DNA from: Bradyrhizobium elkanii WSM2783
Lineage (GTDB): Bacteria; Pseudomonadota; Alphaproteobacteria; Rhizobiales; Xanthobacteraceae
NCBI RefSeq assembly: GCF_000472865.1
Contig: NZ_AXAP01000029.1
Coordinates: forward strand, 1-64,000
Direction: 5' to 3'
DNA length: 64,000 nucleotides
Each line of letters starts with the position of its first letter. The stretch's first letter is position 1. The position numbers and the translations under genes were made by a program. This document shows, piece after piece, positions 1 through 8,680 of the stretch. The notes under the pieces were generated by a model. The model saw only the letters and a list, made by a program, of their open reading frames with translations. It was not told the origin of the DNA and did not search any database.

Positions 1-148
1 GTCCGATCAGGCTGTCGATATCGACCGCTCGCAGTTCGACCTGGTCGCGCACCGGCTCGCGCAGCCGCGGCGCACCGCGCCGCACTGCTTCGGCCCGTGG
101 CTCCGCTTGTTCCGGCAGCTCTCCAAACAACTCGTCACCAGCCATCAT
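1..148 (-). CDS. IS1182-like transposase, N-terminal part (runs off the left edge)
   Basis: An open minus-strand frame begins with two adjacent ATG codons (148 or 145) after a GGAGGGGG ribosome site and leaves the window still open. The 49 visible residues contain PRLREPVRDQVELR followed by a VDIDSLIG stretch. From memory this is the typical start of IS1182-type DDE transposases, which open with a Pro-rich leader and then a 'vR.Qvel...dldsLi' segment. The catalytic DDE core lies outside the window, so activity cannot be judged. Family assignment rests on this short N-terminus only. Confidence 0.55.
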   Translation of the reverse strand, partial: MMAGDELFGELPEQAEPRAEAVRRGAPRLREPVRDQVELRAVDIDSLIG

Positions 149-223
149 CCCCCTCCTGCAAATCAATCCGCGAAGAGAATCACAGCTGCCACGCGCCCGA
201 TATAAAAAGATTCACAGTCTCGT

Positions 224-329
224 AGGATGGGTTTCGCTTCGCTCTACCCATCCTGCGGAATTGCTGTTTGAAAATTGAATCAGAACTTTCCGCGACGCCG
301 TAGGGTGGGCAAAGCGAAGCGTGCCCACC
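224..329. repeat. two dispersed palindromes of rhizobial type
   Basis: AGGATGGGT (224-232) pairs with ACCCATCCT (246-254) around a TTCGCTTCGCT-like loop. GGTGGGC (304-310) pairs with GCCCACC (323-329) around AAAGCGAAGC. Both have the 'GGnTGGGnnnnGCGAAGC...' layout of short palindromes that recur between genes in bradyrhizobial genomes (from memory). They lie between the transposase and the DUF2927 gene. No gene is seen between 149 and 541. Confidence 0.6.
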
Positions 330-378
330 ATCGCGAGCACTGCGCTGGATGGTAGGCACGGCGCTGTCAATTGGTGCG

Positions 379-530
379 CCCTCTCCCCTTGTGGGAGAGG
401 GCTACTCCGTCGCTAGCCAAGAGCGCACATGGGTGAGGGGTCTTTCTCCACGCGCACCGTCGCCCGCGGAGACAACCCCTCATCCGTCGCGGATTGCATG
501 CGCGCCACCTTCTCCCACAAGGGGAGAAGG
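379..530. repeat. repeat element bounded by two CTCCC/GGGAG hairpins
   Basis: A hairpin with arms CCCTCTCCC and GGGAGAGGG (379-401) and another with arms CCTTCTCCC and GGAGAAGG (508-530) bracket about 100 bp that includes CCCCTCAT. Elements of this kind, often near gene ends, are common in Rhizobiales genomes. It sits directly after the 3' end of the DUF2927 gene, whose transcript it could terminate or stabilise. No coding capacity is apparent. Confidence 0.5.
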
Positions 531-541
531 GAAGCACCCCC

Positions 542-1345
542 TCACTCGGTCAGATTGTTCACCTTCTTCACCCAGGCGCGGACGTCGGCGAGGACGTCGG
601 GCAGCAAGGCCTTGACGTCCTGCACGGTCATGCCGGCCTTGATGCGGGGATCGTAGAGCAGGTTGAGGATGTACTGGTCGTAGATGTCGAAATAGCCCAT
701 CGAGACGTTGTCGTTGAACATGGTCCAGGGCACGCTCGAGGTATCGTTGATCGGGCCGAGCGACTGCAGCAGTTCCTCATAGGCGCAATCGAAGAAGACG
801 AAGTCGCCGTTATCGACCGTGAGGATCACGTCGGAATGCTCGATCTCGAAATTGTCGTTCTTGCGAAAGCCGCTCAGGCATTGCGGATCGAGCGAGGAGC
901 GGATTTCTTTCGCGCGCTCGCTGCCATAGAAGGTCGTGATGGTGCGATAGAGATCGCGGTCGCGCACCAGCTTCACCCTCACATTGGCGATCTCGCTGCT
1001 CTCGGTCATGGCGATGTCGAGGTGCTGGACCTTGGCGGCGACATCGCCGACGATCTTTGCGAGCTGCGCCTTGCGGTCGGCGCGGGTGCCGTCGGCGAAC
1101 ACCCTGATCGGCGAGTCATATTTGCGGATGCGGTCGACGCGGCCGGCGAGGTGGTACTCGGCGCCGAACGCCGTCTTCATGAAGCCTTCGATGATCTCGC
1201 TATCGGTGAAGGCTTTCTTCTCGTTGCGCTGGCGCGCGGCGATCGATGGGTTCTCGCCCGACCATGCCGGCGGCGCAACGAGGCCGGGCATGATCGCGGC
1301 CGAGGCGATTGCGAGGACAGCCAGGATACGGTGAAGCGTGCACAT
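542..1345 (-). CDS. DUF2927 family exported protein
   Basis: About 267 residues starting at the ATG at 1345, which puts a hydrophobic signal peptide (roughly residues 5-25, ending near AWSG) at the N-terminus. A longer start at 1381 would bury it. The body matches my recollection of the DUF2927 family: FADG/RADRKAQL region, QHLDIAMTE, a PQCLSGFRK motif with the single conserved Cys, and a C-terminal FFDCAYEELLQSLGP stretch. The function of the family is unknown; the signal peptide suggests a periplasmic or secreted place. It is followed by an L,D-transpeptidase gene upstream on the same strand (gap 74 bp), but nothing ties them functionally. Confidence 0.8.
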   Translation of the reverse strand: MCTLHRILAVLAIASAAIMPGLVAPPAWSGENPSIAARQRNEKKAFTDSEIIEGFMKTAFGAEYHLAGRVDRIRKYDSPIRVFADGTRADRKAQLAKIVGDVAAKVQHLDIAMTESSEIANVRVKLVRDRDLYRTITTFYGSERAKEIRSSLDPQCLSGFRKNDNFEIEHSDVILTVDNGDFVFFDCAYEELLQSLGPINDTSSVPWTMFNDNVSMGYFDIYDQYILNLLYDPRIKAGMTVQDVKALLPDVLADVRAWVKKVNNLTE

Positions 1346-1419
1346 CGCTATAACGCTGCCGCAATCACCGTGCGCGCGCAAGCTTGCTTGCGCATGGCAG
1401 CGCTGGTTCCCGCACCGTC

Positions 1420-1992
1420 CTAATTCTTGACGACGACGGTGGTGCCCACGGAAACGCGGCTATAGAGATCCACCACATCCTCGTTGGTCATGCGGAAGCA
1501 GCCCGACGATACCGCCTGTCCGATCGTCTCCGGCTCGTTCGAGCCGTGGATGCGGTAGAGCGTCGAGCCGAGATACAGCGCGCGGGCGCCGAGCGGATTT
1601 TCGACGCCGCCGGCCATGTGGCGCGGCAAGTCGGGACGGCGCCGCAGCATCTGCGCCGGCGGCGTCCAGCTCGGCCATTCCTTCTTGGCGGTGATGCGAT
1701 GGGTTCCGCCCCAGCGAAAGCCATCGCGGCCGACCCCGATGCCATAACGCAGCGCCTGGCCGTCATTGAGGACGAGATAAAGCCGTCGCTCGGCGGTGTT
1801 GATGACGATCGTGCCCGGCGCATAACGGCTCGGGTACATCACGGTCGTCCGTTGGATCGGGCTCGCGCCGGTGCCGAAGAAGTTCAGGCCGCCGCCCATG
1901 ATGTCGCGGGTGTCGAAGAATTGGGCCTGCGCCTGACCGGCGCCTCCCAGCATCAAGAGCGCCGCCGCCAGCAAAACCCTGCCCCGTGTCAT
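1420..1992 (-). CDS. L,D-transpeptidase (YkuD/ErfK family), exported
   Basis: 190 residues from the ATG at 1992, chosen because AGGAAGG lies just upstream and because the protein then begins with a clean signal peptide ending at QAQA. A longer frame to 2109 is less likely. The YkuD domain follows: a 'VINTAERRLYLVL' strand, RIHGSNEP with the conserved His, and the catalytic Cys motif SSGCFRM near the C-terminus. Such enzymes make 3-3 crosslinks in peptidoglycan or attach proteins to it in the periplasm. All catalytic residues visible to me are present. Confidence 0.9.
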   Translation of the reverse strand: MTRGRVLLAAALLMLGGAGQAQAQFFDTRDIMGGGLNFFGTGASPIQRTTVMYPSRYAPGTIVINTAERRLYLVLNDGQALRYGIGVGRDGFRWGGTHRITAKKEWPSWTPPAQMLRRRPDLPRHMAGGVENPLGARALYLGSTLYRIHGSNEPETIGQAVSSGCFRMTNEDVVDLYSRVSVGTTVVVKN

Positions 1993-2205
1993 TGCCTTCC
2001 TCGCGTTATTTCCAGCCTCATGAAAGTGAGGCCATAAGTTGTTCGAATGCGCAACCCACGCCGCCGTGAGCGACGGATTTTCGGGCACCTCGGTTAAAAA
2101 AGGCAACACATCAGAAACGATGGCAGCAATGTCCCGCTAAACCTTTGACGAAACGGGCGAACAATGGTTGATCTGGGCTCGGAACGCCGGGCTTGAGATA
2201 GTCGA

Positions 2206-2239
2206 CTTGGGCCAACACAACATTACTTGGGCCAACAAA
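2206..2239. repeat. short tandem repeat upstream of the TPP enzyme gene
   Basis: ACTTGGGCCAACA occurs at about 2205 and again 22 bp later, ending 27 bp before the start codon at 2266. Two helical turns separate the copies and each contains the half-palindrome TTGGGCCAA. This is the layout of an operator pair, though no regulator gene is adjacent. Confidence 0.45.
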
Positions 2240-2265
2240 ACAGCGCGGGAATGCGGGAGCGAGAC

Positions 2266-3813
2266 ATGAATGGTGCGGAAAGTCTGGTGCGGACATTGGT
2301 CGCGGGCGGCGTCGACGTCTGCTTCACCAATCCCGGCACCTCGGAGATGCATTTCGTCGCCGCGCTTGACAGGGTCGAGGGCATGCGCTGCGTGCTCGGC
2401 CTGTTCGAGGGCGTGGTGACGGGGGCGGCCGACGGTTATTTCCGTATCAAGGAAACACCCGCTTCGACGCTGCTGCATCTCGGCCCGGGTCTCGCCAACG
2501 GCCTCGCCAACCTGCACAACGCCAAGAAGGCGAATTCCGGCATCGTCAACATCGTCGGCCAGCACGCGACCTACCACATCGCGTATAACGCGCCGCTGAC
2601 CTCCGACATCGAGGGCCTGGCGCGGCCGATGTCGGCCTGGGTCAGGACCTCGCCGGATGCCAAGTCGGTCGCCGCCGATGGCGCTGCCGCGATTGCCGCC
2701 GCCAAGAGCACGCCGCCGCAGATTGCGACCCTGATCCTGCCGGCCGACACCGCCTGGAACGAGGCTGACGGTATCGCCCAGGTCCCGGCCGAAAGCCAGC
2801 GGCCGAACTATTCGGCACAGGCGGTGGAAGCGGCGGCCAAGATCCTGCGCGAAGGCGGCGCGCAGAACCTGTTGCTGCTGACCGGCAGTGCGCTGACCGA
2901 GCATGGGCTGGCGCTGGCGCAGCAGATCGCCGGCAAGACCGGCTGCAAGGTGATGGGCCAGACCTACAACCCGAAAATGGCGCGCGGCAGGGGCCGCTTC
3001 CTGATCGACCGCATTCCTTACGTGATCGAGCAGGCGCTGCCTATTCTCAAGGACTTCAAGAACATCGTGCTGGTCGAGGCCAACGACCCCGTCGCCTTCT
3101 TCGCCTATCCGAACAAGCCGAGCCTGCTGAAGCCGGAGGGGTGCGAGGTGCATCGGATGACCGCGGGCGGGGAGAATTCGGTGGCGGCGCTGGAGGCGCT
3201 CGCGGGCGCGCTCGGGGCCAAGCCGCAGGACGTCAAGCCGCAGAAGCTCGTCGAGCTTGCGAAGCCGACTGGTGCGCTGACGTTTGCCTCGATCGCGCAG
3301 GCGATTGCGTGCGCGATTCCGGAGAACGCCATCGTGGTCGATGAATCCATCACCACCGGCCGCGGCTTCTTCCCGCCGACGGCGGCCGCCGCGCCGCATG
3401 ACTGGCTGCAGAACATGGGCGGCTCGATCGGCTTCTCGCCGCCGGTTGCGACCGGCGCCGCGGTGGCCGCTCCCGATCGCAAGGTGATCTGCATGGTCGG
3501 CGACGGCTCTTCGATGTACACGATCCAGGCGCTGTGGACGCAGGCCCGCGAGAACCTCAACGTCGTCACCATCGTGTTCGCCAATCGCATCTACCAGATC
3601 CTGCGCGGCGAGTTCGACGGCGTCGGCGCCGGCGAGCCGGGTAAGCGCGCGCAGGACATGCTGAAGATCGACCGGCCGACCATCGACTTCGTCTCGCTCG
3701 CGAAGGGCATGGGCGTGCCAGGCCGCGCGGTCACGACCGCCGACGAATTCAACAAGGCGCTCGCGGAGGCGATCGCCGAGCCGGGACCGAGGCTGATCGA
3801 GGTGCAGATGTAA
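2266..3813 (+). CDS. thiamine-diphosphate enzyme of the acetolactate synthase type
   Basis: 515 residues; the ATG at 2266 follows a GGGAGCGAG ribosome site and gives the usual N-terminus of the family (an in-frame start 13 codons earlier is possible). The Pyr domain is at the N-terminus (FTNPGTSEMHF, with the conserved Glu in GLFEGVVTG), a central domain follows, and the PP domain has GDGSSMYTIQALW and a downstream N-R-I-Y region expected for ThDP/Mg binding. The sequence resembles the IlvB-like or benzoylformate-decarboxylase-like enzymes of unassigned substrate in alphaproteobacteria. No small regulatory subunit is nearby, so biosynthetic acetohydroxyacid synthase is unlikely; a 2-keto acid is the probable substrate. 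Confidence 0.82.
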   Translation: MNGAESLVRTLVAGGVDVCFTNPGTSEMHFVAALDRVEGMRCVLGLFEGVVTGAADGYFRIKETPASTLLHLGPGLANGLANLHNAKKANSGIVNIVGQHATYHIAYNAPLTSDIEGLARPMSAWVRTSPDAKSVAADGAAAIAAAKSTPPQIATLILPADTAWNEADGIAQVPAESQRPNYSAQAVEAAAKILREGGAQNLLLLTGSALTEHGLALAQQIAGKTGCKVMGQTYNPKMARGRGRFLIDRIPYVIEQALPILKDFKNIVLVEANDPVAFFAYPNKPSLLKPEGCEVHRMTAGGENSVAALEALAGALGAKPQDVKPQKLVELAKPTGALTFASIAQAIACAIPENAIVVDESITTGRGFFPPTAAAAPHDWLQNMGGSIGFSPPVATGAAVAAPDRKVICMVGDGSSMYTIQALWTQARENLNVVTIVFANRIYQILRGEFDGVGAGEPGKRAQDMLKIDRPTIDFVSLAKGMGVPGRAVTTADEFNKALAEAIAEPGPRLIEVQM

Positions 3814-3825
3814 GGGAGGCGCGGC

Positions 3826-4860
3826 CTACGCCGCGATATCCGGGAAGCAGAATTCGCAGATCAGGCCTTCCGGCTTCCACTGCCGGATGATGGTGCCGCT
3901 CAAGGTTCGGACCACGCCGTCGACGGCGTCGACGCCAAATCCGGTGCGGGTGGGCTCGGCCACTCTTGGTCCGCCGCTCTCCTGCCAGCGCAGGGAAAGG
4001 TTGGCGTTATCGGTCTGCCAACTGACGGCGATCTTTCCCGAGGGGCTGGAGAGCGAGCCATATTTGGCGGCGTTGGTGGCGAGCTCGTGCACGGTGACCG
4101 CGATCGCCTGCGCCAGCGTGGCCGTCAGCCTCAAATCGCCGCCGTCTATCGCGACCCGTCTCGAGTCGTGCACCGCATAGGGCTTGAGCTCCTGTTCGAT
4201 GATCGCGCGGATGTTGGCGCCGGTCCAGCGCGACACCGAGAACAGCCGCTGCACATTGGCGAGCGCGCTGAGGCGCCCCTGGAAGACCGCCTGGAACTCC
4301 TCCGCAGTATCGGCCTTGGTCAGGCGCAGGATCGCCTGGATCACCGCCAGCAGATTGTTGGCGCGATGATCGACCTCCCAGGCGAGCCGCATCATGCGCT
4401 CCTCGGCCTGCTTGCGCATGGTGGTATCGACCAGCATGTTGACGGCGCCGATCAGCCGGCCGTCAGCGTCGCGCAAGGGCGTGGGGTAGGGCATGAAACA
4501 GATGCGCGAGCCATCGGGCCGTTCGGCGATTGCTTCCACGTTGCGCACCGGACGGTTCTCACGAAGCGCGATCGCCATCGGGCATTCCTCATGCGCAAGC
4601 GGCGTGCCGTCCGTGCGGAACAGCTTCCAGCTCACGCACCACATGTCGCCGATGGCAGGCACACGGCCGGCGAACTCGATGCAAGCGTGGTTGAAGAAGG
4701 TGATGCGACCGTCTGCGTCCGTCGTGTAGATCGCGGCGGGCAGCGCCTGAAGCACATCGCGAAACTGCTGCTCGTCGGCGTCGGCGCTGATCGCGGTGTG
4801 ATGCGCCAGGATCTTTTCGATCTCTGCTTCTTCTTCCGAATCGTCAAAGAGGTTCAGCAT
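3826..4860 (-). CDS. PAS-domain HWE-family histidine kinase, orphan
   Basis: 344 residues from the ATG at 4860. A PAS/PAC sensor domain (about residues 30-160, with YTTDADGRITFFNHA) is followed by an HWE-type kinase core: the phosphoacceptor region WEVDHRANNLLAVIQ, the N-box HELATNAAKYGSLS, and the tryptophan motif LRWQESGGP that names the family. No membrane segment is seen, so it should be cytoplasmic. No response regulator lies beside it, so the partner is unknown; HWE kinases often act in light or general stress signalling, which is an inference here. It converges with the TPP enzyme gene (gap 12 bp). Confidence 0.88.
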   Translation of the reverse strand: MLNLFDDSEEEAEIEKILAHHTAISADADEQQFRDVLQALPAAIYTTDADGRITFFNHACIEFAGRVPAIGDMWCVSWKLFRTDGTPLAHEECPMAIALRENRPVRNVEAIAERPDGSRICFMPYPTPLRDADGRLIGAVNMLVDTTMRKQAEERMMRLAWEVDHRANNLLAVIQAILRLTKADTAEEFQAVFQGRLSALANVQRLFSVSRWTGANIRAIIEQELKPYAVHDSRRVAIDGGDLRLTATLAQAIAVTVHELATNAAKYGSLSSPSGKIAVSWQTDNANLSLRWQESGGPRVAEPTRTGFGVDAVDGVVRTLSGTIIRQWKPEGLICEFCFPDIAA

Positions 4861-4993
4861 CACCCGTCCATGCCCGCAGGTCTTCAGCCGGTAATTCGAC
4901 ACTAAGGGAAATGTTCCTCCCGGTGCGTGCAGTGGCCTGCAATTCAGTGGAAATCCGGACGCAAGGACGGTGAGCACAGCGAAGAGGCACATC

Positions 4994-5020
4994 AAAAAAG
5001 GCCGCCCCGAAGGACGGCCT
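4994..5020 (-). terminator. Rho-independent terminator
   Basis: On the minus strand GGCCGTCC-TTCG-GGGCGGCC is followed by six T residues. It lies 20 bp past the stop codon of the Lys-rich protein gene and separates it from the kinase gene. Confidence 0.85.
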
Positions 5021-5040
5021 TGATCCCCATGAATCCTGTC

Positions 5041-5256
5041 TTACTGATGCATCGTGTCTTCGCCGGATTTCTTCGACGACTTCTTGGCCACCTTCTTCGA
5101 ACTCTTCTTCGGCGCCATTTTCGACGCATCATCCTTGCTCGCATTGTCGCTCTGCGCCGCGGGGCCAGTGGTGCCGCCGGACTTGTCGGTGGTCTGTGCT
5201 GAAGCGGCCGACGAAATAAACGCCAGTGCGGTGGCGGCGATAATCAGTTTACGCAT
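5041..5256 (-). CDS. small Lys/Ser-rich secreted protein
   Basis: 71 residues with a clear signal peptide (MRKLIIAATALAFISSAASA), then a Thr/Ser/Gly linker and a basic C-terminal tail built from repeated KKSSKK-type units, ending GEDTMHQ. GGGAGA is placed before the ATG and a strong terminator follows, so it is a single-gene unit. Similar short Lys-rich exported proteins are frequent in Bradyrhizobium, but their role is not known; binding of acidic polymers or nucleic acid is only a guess from charge. Confidence 0.75.
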   Translation of the reverse strand: MRKLIIAATALAFISSAASAQTTDKSGGTTGPAAQSDNASKDDASKMAPKKSSKKVAKKSSKKSGEDTMHQ

Positions 5257-5954
5257 CGGATGGTTCTCCCAAGTTGGCCCCCGTCCTCAACGGAACCGCG
5301 ATACCTCCGGTTCCGTCGCGGCGATCAGCAGTCCGTGAACGGCGCGTGAACTCCCGCACCGACGCTGCGATCTAGAACCCCAATCCGAAGATCCTGGCCA
5401 ACCAAACCGGCGTCACGCTAAACTAAAAAATCCATGTATTATATGGATTTGTGTCGGTATGTAGCCGTAGTGGGCCATAGGCGGCGCCACGGGCAACGGC
5501 TGTCGTCAAACCGTAATGTTAGATCATCAGCTTCCGGCGCGCGTTGGTTCGAGCTGTGTGCTGACGCGCAATTTGGACCGTCAGCGGGCAGATCGTTACA
5601 CTTGGAAGCTGGAATTGCTGTCCCGATCTGCGTGGGACAGTGGTGATGCTTCGAGCGGCTGAGGCCGGATTCAGACCAGATCGTGCCAGGTTTATTGTCG
5701 CAGCGTCGGCTTTCAGGTGTTCAGCGAAGCCGCCTTTGTCGAGACAACGCGTGTCTGGCGCAAGGTCGGTGCTGCCGGACGCGCCTTGTTCGAGCCGCAA
5801 GAAGACTTCATGGGGCTGCGGTGGTGAGGATAACGACGAATGGCAACGGCGCCCGACGGAAGAGCAGCAGCGCAACCTGACCGAGGAGGAGCGAAGGAAG
5901 TTCCATCGCATCGACCCACGAAGCACGCTGTGACCGAACCCCACATTGGGAAAC
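5257..5954. other. intergenic region of about 700 bp, no convincing intact gene
   Basis: The stretch has short broken frames. One plus-strand run without a start (about 5715-5827) encodes VFSEAAFVETTRVWRKVG and stops at GLRW; it reads like the C-terminal remnant of a real protein that I cannot identify. The longest minus-strand frame here overlaps the glycosidase gene and has shadow composition. An AT-rich palindrome lies at 5428-5450. The region probably holds the promoter of the Lys-rich protein gene plus eroded DNA. Confidence 0.5.
5428..5450. repeat. AT-rich palindrome
   Basis: AAATCCAT and ATGGATTT flank a 7-nt GTATTAT spacer in otherwise GC-rich DNA. It could be an operator; no following T-run on either strand supports a strong terminator. 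Confidence 0.45.
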
Positions 5955-8678
5955 TTATGCCTCCTGACTCGCGCTCGACGTAGGTGATGAACAAAGTGAA
6001 ATATTGCGCCATCTGCAGGCGTCCCTATCATTTCGCAAACGCCGATTAGCCACCAGCGCACCGGCGAGAGCGGTCCAGCCGGTCTGATGCGAGGCGCCAA
6101 GGCCCTCGCCGGTGTCGCCATGAAAATACTCGTAGAAAAGCAATAAATCGCACCAAGCCCCGCCGCGCCGGAAGCGGGGATTTGATCCCAGCGCTGGTCG
6201 CTCGCCCTCTGCGTTCCGGAGAAACAATTTGAGCAGTCGACGCTCGAGTTCTTCGGCCACTTGCTCGAGGCTCGCCTGCCTGCCTGATCCTGTCGGCAGT
6301 TCAACGGTAAAGTCTTCGCCGAGGCTGGTATGAAGATGTCGTAGCGACTCGATCGCGAGAAAATTGAGCGGGAACCAAATCGGTCCGCGCCAATTCGAAT
6401 TGCCGCCGAACAGTCCGGTCCGAGATTCGCCCGGCTCATAGTCGAGACGAGCGACATGTCCGTCCAGGTTGACAATGAGCGGATGTTCGCGGTGGTAACG
6501 CGACAGCGATCGGAGCCCGTAAGGCGACAGAAATTCCGACTCATCGAGCATACGCGCGAGAATCCGCTTCATGCGTGGCTTGCCCACCAGCGAGATCAGC
6601 TGAGGGCGATCATTGGTCGGCGGCATGTGCAGGAATTCTGCAAGGTGCGGCTTGTTGTCGATGTACCAGCGCGCGCGCTCGCGGAACATCGGCAGTCGCT
6701 CCCACAGCGCCGCATCGAGCCGTACCGCCGCAAAGATTGGCAGTAATCCCACCATAGAACGCGCGCGCACCGTGAAAGTCGAGCCGTCGCGCTTGCGAAG
6801 TCGATCGTAGAAAAAGCCGTCTTGGTCGTCCCAGAGCCTGCTCATGGCGGCAGCGATGAGAGCGAAATGCTCGAAGAACTTTACCGCGACGTCCTCGTAG
6901 CTAGGCTGATGGTTGGCAAGCAGGAGTGCCATCTCCAGCATGTTGAGACAGAACTTGGCCATCCAGGCGGTGCCATCCGACTGCTCCAGGACATCGCCGT
7001 CGGGAAGCATCTGCGAGCGGTCGAACGGGCCGATATTGTCGAGTCCGAGAAAGCCGCCCTCGAACACGTTGTCGCCACATGCGTCTTCTCGATTTACCCA
7101 CCAGGTGAAGTTGATCAGGAGCTTTTGAAAAGTCCGAGCCAGAAAATCGAAATCAGTGCCGCCATCGATCCGGAACACTGCAAGCGTGGCCCACGCCTGA
7201 ACTGGCGGATTCACATCTCCAAAATTCCATTCATACGCCGGCAACTGGCCGTTCGCGTGCATGTACCATTCGCGCGTCAGCAGCAGCAATTGATGCTTCG
7301 CTGCCGAGGGGTCGATGTGCGCCAGCACCACGCAATGGAAGGCGAGGTCCCATGAGGCATACCACGGATACTCCCATTTGTCGGGCATGGCGATGATGTC
7401 GTGGTTGTTGAGATGGCGCCAGCCCGCGTTGCGACCCGACGCGCGTGCCTCGGGCGGACGTATGATGTCGCCGTCGAGCCAGCGCGCGACGTCGTAGTGG
7501 TAGAACTGCTGGCCCCACAGCATTCCAGCGAACGCCTGCCGCATGACTGCGGCCTCATCCTCGCTCGCGCCGTCAGGGGTCAGCGCTTTATAGTATTCGT
7601 CAGCTTCGCGGCTCCGGTCGGCGTGGATCCGCTCGAAGTCTGCCCCGAGGGGGCTCGCAGTCTGGCCGTGCCCATCACGTGCGAGGCGAAGCCTGAGCTC
7701 GACAGTTTCGCCGGCAGCGACTTCGAGGCGATACCAGCAGGCCATTTTTGTACCCTGCTCGGCAGGACTTACCGTTGCCGCACCGTGAACGACGTGGTCG
7801 TTGATGCCGTCCTTTGGATACGGCGTCTGCTCAGCGGTGATATCATACAGGTACCGGGCATTGGTTTCGTTCTCACAGAACAGCAGCCGTGGCGGCTTTC
7901 CCGCCGGATCCGTCCCGGCAGTGAAGCGCCAGCGACCCAGCAGTTCTTCTTCAGCGATCGCGCCGATGTTGCCAGTTTCAGCAGTCGCCCGGATCATCGG
8001 CCGCGCGACGCCGGCCTCCCATGACCAGCGGTTGCGGAACCACAGAGTCGGAAGCACGTGAAGCTCTGCCGGATCGGGTCCCGCGTTACGAACGCTGATG
8101 CGCATGCATATGTCATCAGGTGACGCCTTGGCGTAATCCGCCGTGACTTGCCAGTAACGGTCCCCTTCGAAAATGCCGGTATCCACGAGTTCAAATTCGA
8201 CCTCGTCCTTGTTGCGTCTTGCGTTCTCCTGCCGAAGCAACGCGTAGGGAAACTCCGCGTGCGGATAGTGGTAACGCCAACGAAGCCACGAGCTGGTCGG
8301 TGTTGCGTCGATGTACCACCAGTACTCCTTGGCGTCTTCGCCGTGATTTCCTTCTGGACCGCCGAGACCGAAGATACGTTCCTTCAGGAAGGGGTCTCGT
8401 CCATTCCAAAAGGCAAGAGCAAAACACAGGCGCTGCGCGCGATCGCAAAGGCCGGCAAGACCGTCCTCGTTCCACCGATAGGCGCGCGAGCGCGCATGTT
8501 CGTATGGGAAGTATTGCCAGGCCTGTCCGTCGGCACTGTAGTCTTCGCGCACGGTACCCCAGGCGCGCTCGCTGACGTATGGCCCGATCGTTTTCCAGTT
8601 GCCAGGCGTATCCGGCGACGAATCTTGAAGCCGCGCGTGCTCCGCCGACAGCGGTTTTCGCTCCTCAAGGATATTCAT
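5955..8678 (-). CDS. GH63-like glycoside hydrolase (putative alpha-glucosidase)
   Basis: 907 residues, last gene of the minus-strand carbohydrate operon, starting 2 bp after the transketolase stop. No signal peptide is seen, so it is probably cytoplasmic. The N-terminal half (YVSERAWGTVREDYSADG, then WNGRDPFLKER) and the C-terminal alpha/alpha-barrel half (WKYPWYASWDLAF-like region at about 440, NFTWWVNRED, FGGNSNWRGPIWFPLNFL) match what I know of bacterial GH63/mannosyl-oligosaccharide-glucosidase-type proteins. Acidic residues in the YPWYASWDLAFH and GGSLGLDNIGPFDRS-like segments are candidates for catalysis. The exact glucan or oligosaccharide substrate cannot be read from sequence; context suggests an alpha-glucoside feeding the pentose phosphate enzymes encoded upstream. 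Confidence 0.8.
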   Translation of the reverse strand: MNILEERKPLSAEHARLQDSSPDTPGNWKTIGPYVSERAWGTVREDYSADGQAWQYFPYEHARSRAYRWNEDGLAGLCDRAQRLCFALAFWNGRDPFLKERIFGLGGPEGNHGEDAKEYWWYIDATPTSSWLRWRYHYPHAEFPYALLRQENARRNKDEVEFELVDTGIFEGDRYWQVTADYAKASPDDICMRISVRNAGPDPAELHVLPTLWFRNRWSWEAGVARPMIRATAETGNIGAIAEEELLGRWRFTAGTDPAGKPPRLLFCENETNARYLYDITAEQTPYPKDGINDHVVHGAATVSPAEQGTKMACWYRLEVAAGETVELRLRLARDGHGQTASPLGADFERIHADRSREADEYYKALTPDGASEDEAAVMRQAFAGMLWGQQFYHYDVARWLDGDIIRPPEARASGRNAGWRHLNNHDIIAMPDKWEYPWYASWDLAFHCVVLAHIDPSAAKHQLLLLTREWYMHANGQLPAYEWNFGDVNPPVQAWATLAVFRIDGGTDFDFLARTFQKLLINFTWWVNREDACGDNVFEGGFLGLDNIGPFDRSQMLPDGDVLEQSDGTAWMAKFCLNMLEMALLLANHQPSYEDVAVKFFEHFALIAAAMSRLWDDQDGFFYDRLRKRDGSTFTVRARSMVGLLPIFAAVRLDAALWERLPMFRERARWYIDNKPHLAEFLHMPPTNDRPQLISLVGKPRMKRILARMLDESEFLSPYGLRSLSRYHREHPLIVNLDGHVARLDYEPGESRTGLFGGNSNWRGPIWFPLNFLAIESLRHLHTSLGEDFTVELPTGSGRQASLEQVAEELERRLLKLFLRNAEGERPALGSNPRFRRGGAWCDLLLFYEYFHGDTGEGLGASHQTGWTALAGALVANRRLRNDRDACRWRNISLCSSPTSSASQEA

Positions 8679-8680
8679 GG

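Noticed and set aside
494..1423. Long plus-strand frame over the DUF2927 gene
   Set aside because: Composition is Arg/Ala/Val-rich with no domain; it is the antisense shadow of a well-supported gene.
2137..3399. 420-codon minus-strand frame over the TPP enzyme
   Set aside because: Shadow frame: very Arg-rich, no ribosome site, while the plus strand encodes a clear ThDP enzyme.
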